A DNA stretch of 64,000 nt from G958295935 sp965224235. Lineage in GTDB: Bacteria > Chloroflexota > Dehalococcoidia > Lucifugimonadales > Lucifugimonadaceae. The translations under genes and the position numbers were made by a program. The stretch is from the NCBI GenBank assembly GCA_965224235.1, contig CBDCYP010000002.1:1550001-1614000 (forward strand), read 5' to 3'. Each line of letters begins with the position of its first letter. Positions within the stretch are counted from its first letter, which is position 1. Of the stretch, positions 16,327-23,129 are shown in pieces. The notes under the pieces are model-generated. The model was not told where the DNA came from, did not search any database, and saw nothing but the letters and a program-made list of their open reading frames with translations.

Positions 16327-17691
16327 TCAAGACACACGTCCATCGCGCAGGTCGTGGACGACCTCACCCAGGAATATCGTAGTCACTACTCGCCCTCTGA
16401 GCTTCACGCCGACGAGGGGCGTATTTCGTGACAACGATGCGAACTCGTCCGGTTCGACGACCCACTCCGCATTGGGGTCGATCAAGATCAGGTCTGCGGA
16501 CCAGCCTCGTCGCAGGGAACCGAGTTTCCGACCAAGGATTTTGGCAGGACCGGACGTAAGGCGTTCGATCAACAACGGGAGGGGCAACGCGCCCTCATCG
16601 ACGAAGGTACACAGTGATCCGAACGCCGTTTCGAGCACGTTTATGCCGTTCGCCGCACTTTCATAGCAATTCCCCTTTTCCGCCGGGGCGTGCGGCGCAT
16701 GATCCGTGGCGATCACGTCGATGACGCCGTCGCGCAGGGCCTGCATCATAGTCTGCCGGTCCTCCTCATTGCGAAGCGGTGGGTTAACCCGCGTGTTCGT
16801 GTCGTATCCCGTTTCCGAGCCGGGCACAGGCGATGCGCCATGTAGTCCGTAAACCCAATCTTCCGTGAGTGTCAGGTGATGCGGCGTCACTTCGGCGGTC
16901 ACCGACAGCCCAGCGTCCTTGCCCTTGAAAACATGTTCGATTGACTGAATCACTGACAGATGCGGCACGTGAACCCGGCCGCCGGTAGATTTGGCCATCT
17001 CGACATCGCGGCCGACCATCACAGACTCCGCCTCAGTGGGTACGCCCTTGAGTCCAAGCCGGGTCGCGACGAGACCGTCATTCATAACGCCGTCTCGCAC
17101 CAACGAATGGACCTCAGCGTGATTGATGATTGGGAGACCGAGTACACCGGCGCGCTCCTGCGCCATGAGCATTAACATATGGTCAGACACCGGGTCGCCG
17201 TCATCACTGAAACCGACGCATCCGGCTTCCGCAAGCGCCTCCATGGGGGTAAGGGACAGCCCCGCCCTGCCGTTGGTGATCGCCCCTATAGGCAACACTC
17301 GTACGGAGGCCGTCAATTCAGCCTGGCGCATCATTGCTGCGACCGAGCCGGGGTTGTCGAGCGCCGGTTCGGTGTTCGGCATCGCGCACAACGTGGTGAA
17401 ACCGCCTCTGGCAGCAGCCCGCGAACCAGTCGCGATGGTCTCCTTATGCTCGAATCCGGGTTCGCGCAGGTGCGTGTGGAGGTCGACAAACCCGGGCGAT
17501 ACCACCAGCCCGTTCGCATCGATCACGTCATATCCGGCCGGTGGCTCGACCATCGGGCGGTGAGTTACGTCGATGATGAAGCCGTCGGATATCAGCACGT
17601 CGGCCAGCCGGTCAATGTTCTGCGCGGGGTCGATCACTCTCCCCCCGGTGACAATCAGCGGTTTCGAATTCATGCGTACCGACGGCGCCAC
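16327..17691 (-). CDS. pyrC: Dihydroorotase
   Basis: A 454-residue class I dihydroorotase. It has the N-terminal strand LIVTGGRVIDPAQNIDRLAD, the zinc HxH motif SPGFVDLHTHLREPGFEHKE, HAEVHSLV, the later ligands VTAEVTPHHLTL, and the catalytic Asp in DVIATDHAPHAPAEKGNCYE. It cyclises carbamoyl-aspartate to dihydroorotate. GTG 17691 overlaps the pyrB stop by one base (TAGTG) and has GGAAG 9 nt upstream. ATG 17673 is the alternative. Third gene of the pyr operon. Confidence 0.95.
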   Translation of the reverse strand: MAPSVRMNSKPLIVTGGRVIDPAQNIDRLADVLISDGFIIDVTHRPMVEPPAGYDVIDANGLVVSPGFVDLHTHLREPGFEHKETIATGSRAAARGGFTTLCAMPNTEPALDNPGSVAAMMRQAELTASVRVLPIGAITNGRAGLSLTPMEALAEAGCVGFSDDGDPVSDHMLMLMAQERAGVLGLPIINHAEVHSLVRDGVMNDGLVATRLGLKGVPTEAESVMVGRDVEMAKSTGGRVHVPHLSVIQSIEHVFKGKDAGLSVTAEVTPHHLTLTEDWVYGLHGASPVPGSETGYDTNTRVNPPLRNEEDRQTMMQALRDGVIDVIATDHAPHAPAEKGNCYESAANGINVLETAFGSLCTFVDEGALPLPLLIERLTSGPAKILGRKLGSLRRGWSADLILIDPNAEWVVEPDEFASLSRNTPLVGVKLRGRVVTTIFLGEVVHDLRDGRVS

Positions 17692-19148
17692 TAGCCCGAA
17701 CTTCCGGACGAAACAAGTGTCGGCTCAAACAACGCGCTTGGGGTCAAGCCATCGTCGGCAGCGGCCTGAATCGTCGGATACACAAACAACTCCCGATCTC
17801 CGGTGATGTCGGCTTCCGTCAATCGTGCCATGTCGTGATAGACGACTCCATGTTCGCCGCGCCTGAAGCAACCGGGCCGAGATTCCGCTCCGCAGTAGCG
17901 ACAAGAGATCGCCGGTTCTCGTCCCACGAGTTCGACCGTGAATTTTGGCGGCGCGCTCGCGGGTTCGCGAACGGACACGCACACGCCGCTGGCGCAGGTC
18001 ACGCCCGCCAATCCAGTGGCGACGCGCTTTCTTTGGCCAATTTCATCCGGCTTTGACCATTTCGCTCTGCCGGTGACAAGCGCAACTAACGCCTGACGCA
18101 CCGGAACCCCGTACGAGGCCTGCTGGAAGTAGCGGCTACGGTGATCCTTGTCAACTTCGCTGGCGATCTCGTCGACCCTTGGCAGCGGGTGCATCACGAT
18201 CGCCTGCTGGAACGCCGGCCTCCTCAGCACACTCTGTGTCACCCGCGGATACGGCGCGGAGACACCTTCTTCCGGCTGTTCCCGCTCCCTTTGTCTTCGC
18301 GTCAGATACAACGACAGCCGGTTACTGCGCGGCAATGCGCCGCGCTGGCGGCCTCTTTTCCTTCCGACCATCGTGAGTTGATGGGGCTCGGTATTGGTCA
18401 CATAGAGAGCGTCCAGCCCAATTTCCTCGGGATCCGCGGACGTCCCGCCGGCGTCGGCCAGGGGATCCGATTCGAACAGGCTGGCGAACGGACCGATGGC
18501 CTCGCTCTGAATATCGACTCCAAACGTACGGCGAATTTTGTTCCGCACGTGGTCGGGCAGGCCAAATCCGCGCGGCGCAATCAGATAGGAGTCGACGCCG
18601 AAGCGCAGAAGGGCATATATGAGTGAATGAACGCTCCGGTTTTTTCGCAGATCCCCGCAAATGGCCATGCTCAGGCCGTCTATTCGGCCGTACTCCTTCA
18701 TCAGGGTGAACAGGTCTACAAGTGTCTGCGTGGGGTGTTCGTTTCCGCCGTCTCCCGCGTTGATGACCGGCAAGCCGGAAAACTCCGCGACCGCCGCGGC
18801 CGCTCCCTCCCAGGGGTGTCGAAGAACGATTAGGTCGCAGTAGCTGCTCCAGATTCGCGCCGTGTCGCCGAGGGTTTCGCCCTTTTTGATCGAGGACGTA
18901 CCAGCATCCGTGACGGTGATCACGTCCCCGCCGAGCCGCAGCATCGCCGACTCAAATGACCCCCTCGTACGGGTGCTCGGTTCGAGGAACAACGACCCCA
19001 TGATCAGGCCTTTTCCCAGATCCGAATACCTGGAACGGTCCTGTTCGAACTCTTCGGCGAGCCGGAGCACGTCCATGATCTGGCTGTCCGTCAGGTCGTG
19101 GATCGAAGTGACACTTGATTCATGCATTGGGCGTACCCGCCTTGCCAT
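17691..19148 (-). CDS. pyrB: Aspartate carbamoyltransferase fused to a PyrI-type zinc domain
   Basis: A 485-residue protein; ATCase catalytic chains are about 310. Catalytic motifs are intact: SLFLEPSTRTRGSFESAMLR, SSIKKGETLGDTARIW, HPWEGAAAAVAEF, NAGDGGNEHPTQTLVDLF and VMHPLPRVDEI. About 30 basic residues are inserted between DALYVTN and LYLTRRQRER. After the catalytic domain, residues 385-419 carry CASGVC...CRYC: Cys at 385, 390, 416, 419. This matches the 5/24/3 spacing of the four zinc Cys of E. coli PyrI (109, 114, 138, 141) except for two extra residues. The PyrI nucleotide-binding domain is absent. About 65 more residues of unknown type follow. ATG 19127 is an alternative start. Second gene of the operon. 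Confidence 0.93.
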   Translation of the reverse strand: MARRVRPMHESSVTSIHDLTDSQIMDVLRLAEEFEQDRSRYSDLGKGLIMGSLFLEPSTRTRGSFESAMLRLGGDVITVTDAGTSSIKKGETLGDTARIWSSYCDLIVLRHPWEGAAAAVAEFSGLPVINAGDGGNEHPTQTLVDLFTLMKEYGRIDGLSMAICGDLRKNRSVHSLIYALLRFGVDSYLIAPRGFGLPDHVRNKIRRTFGVDIQSEAIGPFASLFESDPLADAGGTSADPEEIGLDALYVTNTEPHQLTMVGRKRGRQRGALPRSNRLSLYLTRRQREREQPEEGVSAPYPRVTQSVLRRPAFQQAIVMHPLPRVDEIASEVDKDHRSRYFQQASYGVPVRQALVALVTGRAKWSKPDEIGQRKRVATGLAGVTCASGVCVSVREPASAPPKFTVELVGREPAISCRYCGAESRPGCFRRGEHGVVYHDMARLTEADITGDRELFVYPTIQAAADDGLTPSALFEPTLVSSGSSG

Positions 19149-19193
19149 GATGGCGATGGACCGCAGCGCGTTCGGCTATGCAGGTCGGCCGTG

Positions 19194-19778
19194 TCAACTC
19201 GCTTGGCTTTCGACGCGAACCGGGTGCGCAACAATCCGTTCGGTTACGTCGGCGCGCACGATGATCGTCGAGTCTTCACCATCAACCTCCATAAACCTCA
19301 CACTGACTCTCTCCTCCGAAGCGGTCGGAATGTTCTTGCCGACAAAATCCGGCCTGATGGGCAACTCGCGGTGGCCTCGATCGACCAACGCCGCAAGTTG
19401 AATCCGCGCCGCCCTGCCGATATCCATTAGGGCATCGAGCGCCGCTCTGACCGTTCTGCCCGTGTAAAGCACGTCATCCACCAGGACCACCGGCCTGTGC
19501 TGTATGTCCACTGGTATGTCGGAAGCGCATTCCGGCCTTTCCCCGGCCCTCCGGACATCGTCCCGGTAGCCTGTGGGGTCTATGGTTCCAACAGCCACCG
19601 GCAGGTCTTCGAATCGCTCAATATTTGCTGCCAGACGCCTCGCCATGCACACTCCCCGCGTCTCGATCCCCACTAAAACGAGATCTTCAGCGCCTTTGTT
19701 ACGCTCCAGAATCTCATGCGCAATACGCGTCATCGCCCGACGCATGTCGTCTGACGACATGACTACCCGCTCAGTCAT
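19194..19778 (-). CDS. pyrR: PyrR, bifunctional pyr operon RNA-binding attenuator / uracil phosphoribosyltransferase
   Basis: A 194-residue PyrR. MTERVVMSSDDMRRAMTRIA is the usual start, then LVLVGIETRGVCMARRLA, the PyrR-specific VAVGTIDPTGYRDDV, the PRPP-binding loop PVVLVDDVLYTGRTVRAALD, LAALVDRGHRELPIRPDFVG and the C-terminal VRADVTERIV. It senses UMP/PRPP and binds the leader RNA to cause termination. The open frame reaches upstream to 19898 and into the leader terminator, so ATG 19778 is preferred. First gene of the operon. Confidence 0.94.
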   Translation of the reverse strand: MTERVVMSSDDMRRAMTRIAHEILERNKGAEDLVLVGIETRGVCMARRLAANIERFEDLPVAVGTIDPTGYRDDVRRAGERPECASDIPVDIQHRPVVLVDDVLYTGRTVRAALDALMDIGRAARIQLAALVDRGHRELPIRPDFVGKNIPTASEERVSVRFMEVDGEDSTIIVRADVTERIVAHPVRVESQAS

Positions 19779-19870
19779 AGTCGCCAGCCGGAACGCGGGA
19801 CCGCTCGGCAATCGATTTGAGGCGACCCGTCGTTGCCACCGGATTGGAACCGCTCGTTGATGTACGGGGA

Positions 19871-19902
19871 TAAAAAAAGACCTTGCCGGCAATGGCAAGG
19901 TC
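19871..19902 (-). terminator. Leader (attenuator) terminator of the pyr operon
   Basis: On the minus strand a 9-bp perfect stem (GACCTTGCC / GGCAAGGTC, 19894-19902 and 19879-19887) with a 6-nt loop is followed by seven T (19872-19878). It lies between the promoter and pyrR, 93 bp before the pyrR start. It should stop transcription unless its 5' arm is captured by the antiterminator. Confidence 0.9.
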
Positions 19903-19989
19903 GTTGAGACAGAGGATTTATCGGGTACGCAGTCGGTATGAAGGGTACGACTGGCCCCCCTAATGATGCGTACAGCAGTTCGAAAGCGT

Positions 19990-20014
19990 CCTTGCCAGCC
20001 TCACGGGACTGGAT
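19990..20014 (-). promoter_or_regulatory. PyrR-binding site (anti-antiterminator hairpin) in the pyr leader
   Basis: The leader RNA contains ATCCAGTCCCGTGAGG followed directly by CTGGCAAGG, the classic PyrR-recognised hairpin: CCAG/CTGG stem with the conserved loop TCCCGTGAGG. Its 3' part GGCAAGG (19990-19996) is exactly complementary to CCTTGCC in the terminator's 5' arm. The antiterminator (GGCAAGG pairing CCTTGCC) and the PyrR hairpin plus terminator are therefore mutually exclusive. UMP-bound PyrR would favour termination. Confidence 0.9.
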
Positions 20015-20053
20015 TTAAAGGTTGGCCGGAATTTGTTTATTTCCTAATATTTG

Positions 20054-20082
20054 AGCATAGCACTACCCCAGGATTCCGGCAA
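20054..20082 (-). promoter_or_regulatory. Promoter of the pyr operon
   Basis: On the minus strand a -35 box TTGCCG (20077-20082) and a -10 box TATGCT (20054-20059) are separated by 17 bp, each matching 4 of 6 sigma-70 consensus bases. Transcription from about 20047 would give a 270-nt leader holding the PyrR site and terminator before pyrR. Confidence 0.55.
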
Positions 20083-20100
20083 AGCTCCGGCCGAAATTGA

Positions 20101-20570
20101 GCCCGGCTGAAATCTCCTGCCCGCCTCACTGGGATGCAGATACGTGAAGTGCTTCGGCGCTACAAGAGCGTCGCACAGATCGAGCATGGGGAACGTGCCT
20201 GCCTCAAGGTCGTGGTAGGGCGGGGCAATGGGAAACGCCCACTGGTGGCACAATTCGGCGGCCTACCCCTGAAGCGGCTACGGCAGGCCATCCTCGTAGA
20301 CCAACAACCTCAACGGAACAGGTTCCACCGCAACGAGCTTATCCAACTGCTCCTAGCGGACACATGCGAGTTGTGCGGGGGCCAACGGTAGGCGTCCAAG
20401 TCCACCATGTCCGCGCGCTTCGCGACCTGAACGTGAAAGGCCAAGGTGAAAAGTCCAAGTGGGTACAATTTGTGGCGGCAAGAAAACGCAGGACGCTCGT
20501 GGTCTGCCGGACGTTTCAACTGAACACCCGCGAAGGCAGTTGGAAACCGCGTAAGCAAACAAGTAGGTAG
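20101..20570 (+). pseudogene. Group II intron maturase/reverse transcriptase relic, C-terminal part
   Basis: Two overlapping frames encode the end of a group II intron-encoded protein. The first has VLRRYKSVAQIEHGERACLK, KRPLVAQFGGLPLKR and LLADTCELCG. The second, shifted near 20370-20385, continues VGVQVHHVRALRDLNVKGQG, WVQFVAARKRRTLVVC. This is the endonuclease-type CxxC...HH...C tail. The final Cys/His pair is mutated (CRTFQLN where CRKCHxxI is expected). The reverse transcriptase domain and the intron 5' end are missing; the left boundary abuts the pyr promoter. It cannot make a functional maturase. It belongs with domain V at 21128. Confidence 0.82.
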
Positions 20571-20627
20571 TGTCACAGGGGTGGCAAAATAATTGCGCTC
20601 CACCCGACAACGTGTTCAGAGGATAAC

Positions 20628-21074
20628 GTGCAGCAACCTGGCTGGAATTGGGTCAAGGTCGGCATCCTCCTAGGGACGCTTGGCCTTGGCCTCACCCTCC
20701 TCGGCTGTCACAGCGGCTCGGAGTCCGGTGAATATGGACAAGGCTCAGAGTCCGGCTACTATGCTTATGCTGCGTTAGGCGAGGGCCCAGAGCCCAGCCC
20801 CGACTTGACTCTATTCGATACCCTCCACTATCACCGAGACGGGGCACAGCTGGTTCTGTCGTACGACTCGCCCACCAACGCCTTCACGCGTACGGTGGAA
20901 AACACTACAAAGGCCGCGCTGCGCAGGGTCAGGGTTGAAGTCCACCATTCAAGCGGGACTAAGTTAGGCCCGACCACCCTGATCGACCTGGCTCCCGGTC
21001 AGGTCGTGGACATCACCCTCCCGGCAGGCTGGCAGTCCTTCACCAATTGGAGCGCATACCCAGAAGTCGGCTGA
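20628..21074 (+). CDS. Predicted lipoprotein, between maturase relic and intron domain V
   Basis: A 148-residue protein that starts at GTG 20628 with AGAGGA close upstream. Residues 1-26 form a type II signal peptide ending in the lipobox LTLLGC, with Cys27 as the lipidation site. A Gly/Ser/Glu/Tyr-rich stretch (28-60) follows, then a beta-rich domain with GAQLVLSYDSPTNAFTRTVE, TTKAALRRVRVEVHHSSGTK and LGPTTLIDLAPGQVVDITLP. The last part resembles FxLYD-like domains of secreted proteins. It should be anchored on the outer face of the cytoplasmic membrane. The function is unknown. Its place in what would be intron domain IV makes it a possible intron passenger. Confidence 0.8.
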   Translation: MQQPGWNWVKVGILLGTLGLGLTLLGCHSGSESGEYGQGSESGYYAYAALGEGPEPSPDLTLFDTLHYHRDGAQLVLSYDSPTNAFTRTVENTTKAALRRVRVEVHHSSGTKLGPTTLIDLAPGQVVDITLPAGWQSFTNWSAYPEVG

Positions 21075-21127
21075 TTTCTGGAAATGCCAACACTGGCCAG
21101 GCACTACCGCTTTGTAACGACAGTGGA

Positions 21128-21222
21128 GAGCCGGATGCGGTGAAAGCCGAACGTCCGGTTCGGAGGGGGCCGACGGAAAGGTGCTCAGGTAACACGGGGT
21201 AACTCGCCGGCGGCCTACCTTA
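21128..21222 (+). ncRNA. Group II intron 3' end: domain V and probable domain VI
   Basis: The 34 nt at 21128-21161 begin GAGCCGGATGCGGTG and fold as domain V: outer stem GAGCCGGA/TCCGGTTC, a bulge, and an inner stem GGT/GCC closed by a GAAA tetraloop. The AGC catalytic triad is present. One distal pair (expected C, found A at 21150) is broken. Following it, GGCCG (around 21169) can pair with CGGCC (around 21211) in a stem with a nearby unpaired A in CCTACC, as in domain VI. The intron would end near 21222. Domains I-III are absent. Confidence 0.78.
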
Positions 21223-21263
21223 CAGGCCTAACAAGGCTTACGATCGCTTGTTTATCCGTTTAT

Positions 21264-21989
21264 TCATTGAGCCTTCTTTCGCTTTCTCAGATTGGCCGCC
21301 GGCTGTCTGACGACTACGGCCGAGGCCGGGGATACGCGGTCGTATCGCAGGCGAATACGCGCGCCGCAGCCGCAACGCGCCACCTCCACCTTGCGCCTCC
21401 TCACGACCCGCCCTCCGCACGAGGGGCACCTGATTGAGTACGCGGTCTGTCTAACGCCCGCGGCAGGGGCTGGGGATGACCGGTCGTATCGCAGGCGAAT
21501 ACGCGCGCCGCAGCCGCAACGCGCCACCGCTACTCTGCGTCTCCTGGCGACCCGTCCCCCGCATGAGGCGCATCGGAACACGTACCGAAACGGCCCCTTG
21601 CCCGACATACTGGGGACATCCATGACCGGGGCCGGATCAGCCCCGATCTCGTCGCAAACTGCGCGGAATTCCTTGCCGTGGGCGCGCGCACCTGGATGAC
21701 GATTGGAAGTGACCGAGTGAGCAATTTCATGCATTACCACCTTGTGCAGAGTTTTCTTGTCGCCACTGAGTATGAGCTGTCCGCTGAGGGTTATTTCACC
21801 CTTCGATGGCGAGTAACTGCCCAGGGTCCGCCGCATCCGCGTAGAGATGCGTATCCCACCGAATTTCAGCCCCGGCGCGTGTGCTGCCACTAGCTGTTCA
21901 ACCGCGCAGCGGAATTCTTCGTAGTCGTTGTCCGGATCCGGCAGCGTGTCAGGGCCGAACAGCCTACCCTGCCGCGCTCGCACGTTCAT
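21264..21989 (-). CDS. SprT-like zinc metallopeptidase-type protein with duplicated zinc ribbon
   Basis: A 241-residue protein. The SprT-like core covers residues 20-110: FRCAVEQLVAAHAPGLKFGG, GSYSPSKGEITLSGQLI, the metal motif VVMHEIAHSVTS (HEIAH at 87-91) and AHGKEFRAVCDEIGADP. Two nearly identical 48-residue zinc modules follow, each with CxxCGGRV-RRR-VAVARCGCGARIRLRYDR. The 144-bp DNA units are tandem. SprT/Spartan-like proteins cleave DNA-crosslinked proteins in eukaryotes; the bacterial role is unclear. Family members usually have a single zinc ribbon. It converges on the intron relic. Confidence 0.85.
   Translation of the reverse strand: MNVRARQGRLFGPDTLPDPDNDYEEFRCAVEQLVAAHAPGLKFGGIRISTRMRRTLGSYSPSKGEITLSGQLILSGDKKTLHKVVMHEIAHSVTSNRHPGARAHGKEFRAVCDEIGADPAPVMDVPSMSGKGPFRYVFRCASCGGRVARRRRVAVARCGCGARIRLRYDRSSPAPAAGVRQTAYSIRCPSCGGRVVRRRKVEVARCGCGARIRLRYDRVSPASAVVVRQPAANLRKRKKAQ
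21337..21624. repeat. Two tandem 144-bp units inside the SprT-like gene
   Basis: The first 48 bases of each unit (21337-21384 and 21481-21528) are identical, and the rest differs mostly at synonymous or conservative positions. The period of 144 bp equals 48 codons, so the reading frame is preserved. Confidence 0.85.
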
Positions 21990-22007
21990 ATCAACGGGGC
22001 GTCACGT

Positions 22008-23126
22008 TCATGCAGCGGTGAAACGCGCGGGGTCGGCAAAACCCAGGTCCACGGCCGGATCCATGCCAAGCGCCAGGTCCGCCGCGCATCTGCCCATTGC
22101 GGGTCCAAGCTGAATCCCGTTCCGGCCCGCGCCCGTCGCAACGACCGCGCCGTCAGCGCCCGGCAACGCGCCGAGAAGTGGCAGACCGTCCGGGGTGATG
22201 GGGCGCAGGCATGCGGTCTGCTGGACTAATTCCGCGTCTTCCAGATAGGGCAATACCTGTAGGACGGACTGCAAGACGGTGTCGCGTCCTGCCGGAGTCG
22301 GCGTCTCGTCGAACCCCGCATTCTCTTCGGTCGACCCGGTCCAAACCAACCCGTCCTGTTTGGTCGTCGCATAGTCGATGCCCCATGAGAGCGACACGAG
22401 AATCGGCGGTCCGGGCGCTTTCAATCTGATGATCTGGCCCTTTAGAGGCGCGACCGGAAGCGACGTCAACCCGCTGCCCGAATCGCCGCCTGACCACGGC
22501 CCGGCCGCGATGATTGTCGTGCCGGCGAAAAATTCTTGCTCGCCTGCGTGCACGCCCGTGACCCGACCTCCGGACCTAACGAGCGATGAGACTTCGCGAT
22601 TGTGCAGCTTGGCGCCAAGTCGCTCGGCCGCCTGCCACAGGGCCAGCGTGAAGCGATATGGCTCCACGTCGTACGACTCACCTACGTAGAGGCCGCCGAT
22701 AAGGTCTGCCGACACGCGCGGCTCGATGTGAGCAATCTCGCCATGGGTTAGCCATCGCACATCCGTCGAGTGGTCCCCTGCGAGCCGACGATACTCGTTG
22801 CGGTATATGTCCGCTTCGCGTTCTGTTCGAGCCAGCGCAACATGGGGATTGCGGCGATAACCGGTGTCCATCCCCGACTCGTCTTTAAGCGACGCGCCCA
22901 GTTCGATATGCAGACCCTCCGAGTACGCAAAAAGTCGTTCGAAGGGAGCATCGGCATGGCCGCCCGAGACCCGCACCACCCCGCCGAAGGCGAAGCCGGA
23001 CGCGTGGCTCGCGACTGAGTCCCGTTCAAACAAGGCGACCGACGCGCCCGCACGTGACGAGTAGTACGCGGCGGAACATCCGACTATGCCGCCGCCAACA
23101 ATTATTACTTCGAAATTTGCGGTCAA
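22008..23126 (-). CDS. FAD-dependent D-amino-acid/glycine oxidase-type oxidoreductase (DAO family)
   Basis: A 372-residue flavoprotein. The dinucleotide motif VIIVGGGIVGCSAAYYSSRAG lies at residues 8-28, preceding VALFERD. ASGFAFGGVVRVSGG and VSADLIGGLYVGESYDVEPY are typical of the DAO/sarcosine oxidase group. Near the C-terminus are LRPITPDGLPLLG and AVVATGAGRNGIQLGPAMG. Such enzymes oxidise primary or secondary amines of amino acids with release of H2O2, or hand electrons on. The start lies 3 bp after the malic enzyme stop, so the two are almost certainly co-transcribed. The substrate is unknown; glycine, sarcosine or another N-substituted amino acid is possible. Confidence 0.88.
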   Translation of the reverse strand: MTANFEVIIVGGGIVGCSAAYYSSRAGASVALFERDSVASHASGFAFGGVVRVSGGHADAPFERLFAYSEGLHIELGASLKDESGMDTGYRRNPHVALARTEREADIYRNEYRRLAGDHSTDVRWLTHGEIAHIEPRVSADLIGGLYVGESYDVEPYRFTLALWQAAERLGAKLHNREVSSLVRSGGRVTGVHAGEQEFFAGTTIIAAGPWSGGDSGSGLTSLPVAPLKGQIIRLKAPGPPILVSLSWGIDYATTKQDGLVWTGSTEENAGFDETPTPAGRDTVLQSVLQVLPYLEDAELVQQTACLRPITPDGLPLLGALPGADGAVVATGAGRNGIQLGPAMGRCAADLALGMDPAVDLGFADPARFTAA

Positions 23127-23129
23127 ATT

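Noticed and set aside
21292..21699. Plus-strand frame across the SprT repeats
   Set aside because: It is a shadow of the tandem zinc modules and has no start signal or domain.
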